Of a stretch of 64,000 nt of DNA, positions 57,415 to 64,000 are shown in pieces. The position numbers and the translations under genes were made by a program. The DNA lies in the NCBI GenBank assembly GCA_008828725.1, contig MEHQ01002784.1, forward strand, positions 62,001 to 126,000. Direction: 5' to 3'. This DNA is from Saccharina japonica. Its lineage: Eukaryota > Sar > Phaeophyceae > Laminariales > Laminariaceae. Numbering within the stretch: position 1 is the first letter of the stretch; every line of letters starts with the position of its first letter. A model generated the notes under the pieces. It made no database searches. It was not told the origin of the DNA and worked only from the letters and a program-made list of their open reading frames with translations.

Positions 57415-57545
57415 CGAGTACCCGGGTACCCGGGTACCCGGGGCCCAAATACTCGGCGAGTATGAAGTGTTACTCGTACCCGTGACGGGTATTAGCAAGC
57501 CGGGTAATACTCGCGATAACCCGGGTAATTAGCAAAAGGGTAATG
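57415..57545. repeat. GGGTACCC-rich repeat N, copy 5
   Basis: ACCCGGGTACCCGGGTACCC, then ACTCGGCGAGTA, then ACGGGTA and CCCGGGTAA steps. It stops where the duplicated block at 57545 begins. Confidence 0.65.
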
Positions 57546-57775
57546 TTTGTGGTATGCGGTTGCTCGATACTGATTTCCCGTATGTGGCGGTTTCATATAC
57601 TGTGGGATTTCGTATTATGTATCGGGGCATTATTTAGTATGCCCCGTAGGTGGAGAGATGGAGCTGCCCCGAGAGGCAGTCTGCGATAACGATGATGCGA
57701 CCCGGGCTTTGATGATAAGATACTGCCCGTATACATGTGAGGGTGGAGCGTGACAGAAAGGTACGGCTCAGTATG
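57545..57775 (+). repeat. Duplicated block, copy 1 (matches 59919-60166)
   Basis: GTTTGTGGTATGCGGTTGCTC to GAAAGGTACGGCTCA, with a short stretch near 57645 replaced. The second copy overlaps the end of the ORF at 59656-60024. Confidence 0.8.
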
Positions 57776-58031
57776 AAAGAACTGACGGAAGTCCGTTTCT
57801 TTGTTTGATGTTCCACGGTAGGTACCACTTTTCTGTTTTATCTTTGATCATGGCCTCTGTTTCATAACACACAACAACAGGGGGGGTGAGGCTGATACGC
57901 TGATATGTTTACGTGTGTATGATACATCGGTAGTAGCAGTACGACCGGCGGTACACCGGTTTTACACATGCTATTTTGGAATACGTTATAACCATTGAAG
58001 TGTTTGTTCATGTTGTTTACAGAGCACGTAA

Positions 58032-58547
58032 CTATGATGGGGGTTGTATGATAATATTCCTGGTATTCTTGGTAGGATAGCAAGCTTGGGATGTTTGCAT
58101 ATCGTCTGTCTGTTGTTGCGGTTGTATTTTAGTATTCCTGGTATTCTTGGTAGGATAGCAAGCTTGGCATGTTTGCATATTGTCTGCCTGTTGGGGTTGG
58201 ATGATAGTATTCCTGGTATTCTTGGTAGTGTGGCAAGCTTGGGATGTTTGCATATCGTCTGCCTGTTGTTGGGGTTGTATGATAGTATTCCTGGTATTCT
58301 TGGTAGTATAGCAAGCTTGGGATGTTTGCATGTCGTCTATCTGTTGTTGGGGTTGTATGATGTTATTCTTGGTATTATGGGTAAGATAACATGCGGGGGA
58401 TGCTAGTATGTCGGTTGTTTCAAGTTGGAGAGTGAGGTGAATACTTTGACAATTACGACAAGCGGAATAACGAGGCAAGCGCCCCCCCATAGATTCATTA
58501 GTGGAGGTAAGCACTGATGAATGCACCCTGACAGTGAAGGTAAGCAC
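58032..58547 (-). CDS. Candidate repeat protein with 26-residue units
   Basis: A minus-strand open frame of 171 codons. It holds five tandem repeats of 78 bases, or 26 codons; one unit is 75 bases, losing exactly one Gln codon, so the frame is never broken. The unit reads approximately QTSQACYPTKNTRN followed by TIIQPQQQADDM. The repeats start on the plus strand near 58045, 58125, 58198, 58277 and 58355. The tract is rich in Q, N and T, with one Cys per unit, and has no signal peptide that I can see. The frame's first codon (58547) is not in an obvious ATG context, so it could be an exon or a chance frame in a minisatellite. I know no matching family. Confidence 0.42.
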   Translation of the reverse strand: MLTFTVRVHSSVLTSTNESMGGRLPRYSACRNCQSIHLTLQLETTDILASPACYLTHNTKNNIIQPQQQIDDMQTSQACYTTKNTRNTIIQPQQQADDMQTSQACHTTKNTRNTIIQPQQADNMQTCQACYPTKNTRNTKIQPQQQTDDMQTSQACYPTKNTRNIIIQPPS

Positions 58548-59260
58548 TTGTCATTGTGAAGGGAGGTGAAGGTGAGCCCCTCCCTGAGGTTGTGTGCCTT
58601 GGCGTTTTCTGGGGTGTGGTTGGGTTGTGTGCTGTTGGCTTCCTGGTCTTGGCATTCGATTTTGCGGATTTGATTTTGAGGCGAGGTAAGCGCCCCCATT
58701 GATTCATTCAGTGGAGGTAAGCACTGATGAATGCACCCTGACAGTGAAGGTAAGCACTTGTCATTGTGAAGGAAGGTGAAGGTGAGCCCCTCCCTAACGT
58801 TTGTGTGCTTTAGCGTTTCCTGGGNTCTGGTTAGTTNGGTGCTGTTGTGGACGCGTGCTACGGTAGAGGTAGCACTTTTTGGCTGAATCGTTTTCTGAAC
58901 GATCGGGCTCCTCAACCCAAATTCGTCGGACTTTCATTTTTGTGACGAATAATGTTTTAGAGTATGCTTCGGTCATGAGATTTCTCATCCGGCAGCACTG
59001 TTAGTTTCCTCCAAATTCATTTTTTTTCGGTGAGGTATGACGCTCCTTAAGTGAGAAGCTCAGAAAATACATGGTGCACCTCTATCGTAGCACGCGTCTT
59101 GTGTTTCCTGTGATCTAGTTTAATGGCGAGATGAGCGCCCCGTGGATTGATTTCAGTTAAGGTAAGCACTGACAAATGCCCTCTGACAGTGAAGGTGAGC
59201 ACTTGTCATTGTGAGAGGAGGTGATGGTGAGCTCTCCCCTGAGGTGTGTGTTTGGTTGGG
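58483..59260 (+). repeat. Three direct repeats with GTGAAGGTAAGCACTTGTCA
   Basis: Copies lie at 58483-58620, 58690-58835 and 59120-59265. All contain GGAGGTAAGCACTGATGAAT-like and CCTGACAGTGAAGGT segments. Copies 1 and 2 also keep an open minus-strand frame (EGLTFT, LHNDKCLPSLSGC, IHQCLPP). Two N bases (58825, 58837) sit in copy 2. Confidence 0.78.
58900..59090 (+). repeat. Diverged repeat Q, copy 2
   Basis: Similar to 15185-15375 around GAGAAGCTCAGAAAATAC. It lies between copies 2 and 3 of the direct repeats described above. Confidence 0.5.
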
Positions 59261-59298
59261 GTTCCAGGGTTTAGTTTGGTTCGTTGCGAAATGGGTAA

Positions 59299-59930
59299 GG
59301 GATACTACAGCACTATACCTCAGGTAAGGACGTACTCAAGCCATTGGACGCACCCTGCCACCGCTGCTCAGACGACGTGAGGTTGTGTCATGTCGTCGCA
59401 GCTATATGGCGAGAGATCCGACAAGGATCTTACCCTGCGCCGTGGCAGTGCAGTTTCGTCTGTATAATATATTCCGACGAGTATATGGCCTGGTGGCTCG
59501 GACTGGAAAACACCGTCCGCCAATCGTCGTATCCGTCGATAGTTTGGTCGTGGACCAGTCGGCCTCACGACGTAAAAAAATACATTCAACGCTGTCATTA
59601 AATATATTTAGGGATACTACAGCACTGTACGTCAGGTAGGGACGTACTAAAACCAATGGACGCACACTGCCACCGTTGCTCAGACGACGTGAGATTGTGT
59701 GACGATGTCACAGCTATAAGGCAAGAGGTCAGACAAGGATTATACCCTGTGCCGAGGGAGTGCGATTTCGTCTATATGAAATATTCTGACGAGTATATGG
59801 CCTGGTGGGTCGGACTGGAAGATACCGTCCGCCAATCGTTATATCCGTCGATAGTTTGGTCGTGGACCAGTCGGCCTAACGACGTGAAAAACTACATTCA
59901 ACGCTATGATGAAGCATTTGTTTGTGGTAT
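59299..59930 (+). repeat. Tandem duplication of 311 bases carrying small ORFs
   Basis: GGGATACTACAGCACT starts each copy (59299 and 59610). The copies are roughly 87 percent identical with almost no indels over 300 bases, which keeps the reading frame in both. Confidence 0.85.
59344..59601 (+). CDS. Small ORF, copy 1 (85 codons, no ATG)
   Basis: Opens with TTG where copy 2 has ATG. The product has CHRCSDDVRLC, then YSDEYMAWW and YPSIVWSWTSRP. It differs from copy 2 at about 22 of 85 residues. Most base differences change the amino acid, so purifying selection is not obvious. It could be an exon, a decaying gene copy or non-coding. Confidence 0.3.
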   Translation: MDAPCHRCSDDVRLCHVVAAIWREIRQGSYPAPWQCSFVCIIYSDEYMAWWLGLENTVRQSSYPSIVWSWTSRPHDVKKYIQRCH

Positions 59931-60024
59931 GCGGTTGCTCGATACTGATTTCCCGTATGTGGCGGTTTCATATATTGGTCTACGGAGATCGGGGTTTCGT
60001 ATTATGTGTCGGGGCATTATTTAG
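59656..60024 (+). CDS. Small ORF, copy 2 (122 codons)
   Basis: Starts with ATG and encodes MDAHCHRCSDDVRLC, a tryptophan-rich middle (YMAWWVGLED, SIVWSWTSRP) and a tail from the block shared with 57545. A Cys-x2-Cys followed by another Cys could bind metal, but no family is recognised. A possible donor (GTG|GTATGC) lies at about 59924, where the duplicated block begins. It is the better gene candidate of the pair. Function unknown. Confidence 0.35.
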   Translation: MDAHCHRCSDDVRLCDDVTAIRQEVRQGLYPVPRECDFVYMKYSDEYMAWWVGLEDTVRQSLYPSIVWSWTSRPNDVKNYIQRYDEAFVCGMRLLDTDFPYVAVSYIGLRRSGFRIMCRGII

Positions 60025-60293
60025 GATGCCTCGCGGTACCTGGTGGGTTGCTGTCTCCCTCCTGGGAGCAGTCTGCGATACAATGATGATGCGACCCGGG
60101 CTTTGATGATAAGATACTGCCCGTATACATGTGAGGGTGGAGCGTGACAGAAAGGTACGGCTCACTCCTGTGTGGTGTTCATGATGGGCCTTTGACGACA
60201 GGTACTGGCTCTACTTGTGTGTATATTTGGTAACGTGGTGGTACGAGTGTACATTATCTACTGCTTCTCCTTGACGACTCACGGTATAGGAAC

Positions 60294-61580
60294 GTGGCTA
60301 CACAGAGCACGTTTGACAGCGCTTATACAAACACGATCATCGGATTGCTTCGGGCCCGGAGGCCGCTGGAGTGCTATACGGTGTTAGAGGGGGGGTGGTA
60401 TAAGGGGGAATTGACTGAGGAGATGGTCTTTGGTTTTGAGGATTTCGGGCGGCAGCAGCAGCAGCAGCAGCAGCAGCAGCGGCAGTATGGAGGCGCCTGG
60501 CCGCATCAGCGGCAACAGCAGCGGCGTTGGGGTGGAGGTCACAGTTGTCAGCAGCAGCACCCACCTCAGCCGCAGCATCAGAGTCAACAGCAGCAGAACC
60601 CAGGGGACACTGGTTGGACTCGTAACACAGGAAATGTCTGGTACCAGCCCGAGTCCCCTCCGCCCCCAGGAGCGTCTATGGGCGGGTTCTACATGTGCGA
60701 GCGTTGTGGTGCTCGAGGGCATACGGCCGCGATTTGCTTTGCCCCTAACAGCGTGTGCGATGGGTTCCTAGCTTATGGTCACAGGGCCAGGCAGTGTACT
60801 CCCCAGCCTACTACCGTCTACGCGCCGAACCACCGCTACGTGTCGCAGGCTAGAACGGCGGCGCTCCAGCAGCCGCAGGTGGAGCCGGTAGTGTCGAGGT
60901 CTACGACTAAGAGGGGTAGTGCTATGCCAGGGGAGAGCGAACGGCTTCGACAGCAGATGATGAAGGACCTGATGTTGGAGCTGGATGTCGTCAACAAGGA
61001 AAGGGATGCCCGTAGAGCGGCTGCGCGCGAGGAGCTGTGGAACATGTATCATGGACCTCGACCGCGTACCTTCCTGCAGAAGCAAGCCTGGTGGGAGAGG
61101 TTGCAGTCCGCCAAGCGGCGAGCTGGAGGAACTGGTGTTCCGTACCGGAGCTCCGACGAGCTTGGTGTGACTGCATCCGAGGCGCACGAGCTCGGTGGTG
61201 CGCGTGAGCCGCTAGCGGCGCCTGTACAGCAGCAGCCTGAGCCTGAGGTGAAAAAACTCGCTGATGCCGTACAGCAGCAGCACGAGGCCGAGGAAGAAGA
61301 GCTCTGTTTTGCTGAGGCTGGCGTGTTGGAGCTTGACGGTGGTGCTGAGGCTAAGGTGGTGGAGCTTGGTGCTGCGTTTCCTGAGGTGGGGCTCGGTGGG
61401 GACGGTGTGGGCAGCGGAATGCCGCAGATTGGTTTGGGCCAGAGTGGCTCGTACCCCTTCGACCCAGGGAAACCAGAGGAACGGGATGGGCGTGGGGGGG
61501 GGGTTGACGACGGACGGCCAGAGGTGGAGCTCGTGGAAGAGGGGAGCAGCATCATCAGCATCTGCGGCAGCGGGGCGTAA
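60294..61580 (+). CDS. Glutamine-rich zinc-knuckle protein
   Basis: An open frame of 428 codons. It is open from 60234, but the first ATG is at 60423, so the visible 5' part is probably an exon. A possible acceptor (GGTATAG) ends at 60289. Numbered from 60294: a short N-terminal domain (1-50), a Q-rich stretch (54-105, including a run of nine Q), a CCHC zinc knuckle CERCGARGHTAAIC (135-148) and a second, more divergent knuckle-like piece (155-168), then a basic helical segment (210-285, LRQQMMKDLMLELDVVNKE) and an acidic, glycine-rich tail. Zinc knuckles bind single-stranded RNA or DNA. The order resembles either a host RNA-binding protein or the gag-like protein of a retroelement. I see no polymerase, integrase or long terminal repeats beside it, so neither is settled. 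The protein has no obvious membrane segment. Confidence 0.6.
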   Translation: MATQSTFDSAYTNTIIGLLRARRPLECYTVLEGGWYKGELTEEMVFGFEDFGRQQQQQQQQQRQYGGAWPHQRQQQRRWGGGHSCQQQHPPQPQHQSQQQQNPGDTGWTRNTGNVWYQPESPPPPGASMGGFYMCERCGARGHTAAICFAPNSVCDGFLAYGHRARQCTPQPTTVYAPNHRYVSQARTAALQQPQVEPVVSRSTTKRGSAMPGESERLRQQMMKDLMLELDVVNKERDARRAAAREELWNMYHGPRPRTFLQKQAWWERLQSAKRRAGGTGVPYRSSDELGVTASEAHELGGAREPLAAPVQQQPEPEVKKLADAVQQQHEAEEEELCFAEAGVLELDGGAEAKVVELGAAFPEVGLGGDGVGSGMPQIGLGQSGSYPFDPGKPEERDGRGGGVDDGRPEVELVEEGSSIISICGSGA

Positions 61581-62029
61581 TATTTTCCATTTGATCCAGG
61601 GAAGCAGGCATGTTATATTTTCCAGTCTGGCCAACTTTCTTGTTGGTGGATTCAGTGGACTGGATTTTCTTGGTCTGTTATTTTGTTTTTGTGCTTCTCT
61701 GTGTCTTGACCGGCATATTTGAGCAGGACTGCTCTAGTTGTGGTGAGCTTGTACCCCTGGTATGGTGGATCGCAGCTATGTGTGTGGTTGAATGGGAACT
61801 GGGTAGGAGAGCGAACGTTCCCGTTTGATCCAGGCAAGTCAACAATCGGCTGGTATGCGTGAGCGAGGGCTATAGTTGTGTGATTGTATCCTACGGGTAT
61901 GATGCACCACCACTATATCGTGTGTGTCTTGCTGTTGGAATCACGGGGGGGGGTTGTGATGCCATGATTCTACAGACAAAGTGCACTGCTGTGTGGAACC
62001 AGTTTGTGATGGACTGATTATACATTAAG
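61581..62029. other. Stretch after the zinc-knuckle ORF
   Basis: No supported gene. TTTGATCCAGG, which also occurs in the ORF tail as TTCGACCCAGG, recurs at about 61591 and 61825, which suggests degenerate repeats. Confidence 0.4.
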
Positions 62030-62560
62030 CAGCAGTGTATGATAATTTCTGACTGTTTGATTCTACAGCAGCAGTGCATGATCTGTTAGACTGCTGCTGT
62101 GTACTGGTATACCGTATTATATGTACACGTGGATGCATAATACCCGTACTGCTGTGTTGTTTGAAGCATAACAGGGGGTGGATTGCCAGCTTGATTCTCA
62201 AATACATGATATCTAATGCGTTGGAAAATTACTGCTGGTTCTGGCTTCATTTTACAGCAGTACATGATATTGATGTATGAAAACCAGTGCTGATGCGTTG
62301 TAATGGTACCAGGTACAAGTTATTTTGTCGTGTTATATTTTCGGATGGAAGGATGTTTCGGAGAAATACTGCTGGTTTTGGCTTGATTCTGCAATGCCTG
62401 ATATTAATGAGCTGGAAATTACTTGATTTTACAGCGCATTATATACAATGTGGGGAAATTACTCCTAATTTTGCTCCAATGCATGATCAATGTGTTAAAG
62501 AATTACTGCTGATTTAAGCTTGATTCTACAGCAGTAGCTGGTACATGATATTGGTGTGAA
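62030..62560 (+). repeat. Degenerate repeats around TGATTCTACAGCAG and ATTACTGCTGG
   Basis: At least five loose units of 80-110 bases with TTGATTCTACAGCAG, GCATGATATT and GAAATTACTGCTG. Probably an old tandem array. Confidence 0.55.
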
Positions 62561-64000
62561 AATCAATGCTCCTTTCCTCATCAGGCCCTTGCACACGGAA
62601 TGTTTTTGTCACTACTGTTGTACTGGGAAGAATCACGAGGGGGGGTTTGACGGCATGATTCTACCCACAGACATAGTGCATAATGATGTGTTTCGTTATC
62701 TAACGATTTGACTTGGGTCCTGGCGCTGAAAGCAACCACCCGATGCACCCTTTGCTCAACGAGTCAAAATGCACCCTAACCCTGCGGATTTATGAGATGT
62801 AGGAAGACAAGCGTCGAGTCCGTGGGGTAGGGAGTAGGAGACGGGGGTTGAGCACGTGGGGTTGGGGTCGCTTAGTAGCAATGGCCTACAGTAGATTAAA
62901 TATTTTTGGATCGTTTGTTACAGTAGGAATTGACGAGACGAAATATTTATGACGCATGGATTGTGATATGTTTGCATCGGATATACGAGTAGAGGTGTAT
63001 GCACCTGTTATACTGGTATCTGATATTTGGCATTCTGAATTGCGTACTACGACCTCTGAAGTACGATGTCAGAATACTATAAAATAACAGCATCAACAGC
63101 TGTACATTGGCACGTATCTCGGTTATGGCAGTCCATTTATCATGACCTGGGGTATGATTGAGAGACGATGCTTTACCTGGTATATCGAGGGCCTAAATGC
63201 TTGTTTTTGGTAGGAGGATAGTTGAATTATAACGCTGGACCGAGCAGTCTTGTACGTGAGTGAATGCATACAACGACAACGACGTTCTGTTTGTTTCGTT
63301 GTCTGCGGCGCTTATTTGATATAGATCGCTGATGTTTCTGGTTTGTGGGTTTGGACTTGAGTTTGGTTTTGATTTTATGATTGAGGGGTTTTTGAGTCAC
63401 ACTGATGTCGCAGGATTTTACTATTAACCATGCGATGGATGTTTTGTCGTCTTCCGAGCAGGGGGGAGATAGTAGTTGTACTCGGTAACACGACGAAGAC
63501 TTTTCATCGCCGATAGTCGAGTCCAGTTGGGGTTTTATCGTACGTGGGTGCGGACTATGCACGCAAGGCTACTGACCGGACGTCTGTCTCTGGTGGAGCG
63601 GTTATGCGCGCTGGTGTCTGTGTATGGTTTGATTATAAGACGTAGATGTCTGGAGCATGTGTCTAACGGGTAGTTTGAGATTAACACGTACGGTCGGCAG
63701 AGCAGCATGCCGACTTTCTCATCAAACCGTTGCATGCTGAGACGTTTCGTTTGACCGTGACTCTGTGATGAACTTGTTGTGATTTCATCCACTGGTTCGT
63801 TTGTTTGTTTGTTTTTCCGGGGGTTTTGGGGCATTTCGTTTTGGGGGATAATAGTAGGGGTTTTCGATGTGCATGGGATGTTTTTGGAAGTACTTGAAGA
63901 ATTAACGTCCAACTTCAGGAGTTCTTAAGGAAATGGAGAAAGTGTTGGGAGGTACCCATACGTTGAATAAGGTGAATACGCCAATAGAGTATGCCGATGG
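62561..64000. other. Gene-free right edge
   Basis: No convincing gene. The minus strand is open over 63535-63912 with a Ser/Thr/Asn-rich N-terminus, but it starts at a TTG and matches no family. This stretch may belong to a gene that extends beyond the window. Confidence 0.35.

Overview
This is eukaryotic nuclear DNA. The evidence is a spliced NB-ARC (NLR-type) gene with GT-AG introns, APE-type LINE pieces, tRNA-derived SINEs, MITEs, interstitial TTAGGG arrays and long gene-free stretches. I found no bacterial operon and no rRNA or free-standing tRNA gene. The source could be a brown alga or another stramenopile, because the NB-ARC wording resembles the NB-ARC-TPR genes known from brown algae. 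This is a guess. One 361-base gap (1225-1585) and six single N calls show a draft assembly.

Layout. 1-12 kb: gene-free DNA with a Harbinger-like MITE (1983-2693), two interstitial telomere arrays (3561-3594, 3895-3960), a Mutator-like MITE W1 (7093-7849) and an old foldback-element relic (9880-10413). 12-14.2 kb: the only clear host gene, an NLR on the minus strand with two exons I can join by splice signals and reading phase. 14.2-27 kb: mostly unexplained DNA with a 24-base palindrome, 250-base tandem repeats, foldback element V, a SINE and small foldbacks. 27.3-33.7 kb: a large tandem array of units of about 275 bases packed with small hairpins, with MITE W2 (32637-33378) inserted. 35.3-53.5 kb: a segmental duplication (copy 1 at 35283-38204, copy 2 spread over 41294-50826). 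Copy 2 was expanded by a LINE, by a 2.2-kb foldback element with 9-base target duplications, and by an inversion that split the LINE into oppositely oriented halves. 53.7-54.9 kb: a pogo/Tigger-like DNA transposon with TA target duplication. 55-64 kb: minisatellites, an in-frame repeat with 26-residue coding units, tandem duplicated small ORFs and a zinc-knuckle, glutamine-rich ORF (60294-61580).

Most of the window is a nest of mobile elements whose insertion order can be read: the MITE at 51684 lies inside a SINE, the foldback U lies inside a segmental duplication whose other copy shows the empty site, and W2 lies beside a copy of its empty site. The strongest observations are the dated insertions, the LINE-splitting inversion, the hairpin array and the repeat family seen both as a 30-base minisatellite at 56 kb and in reverse at 4.5 kb. 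No new enzyme system was found.
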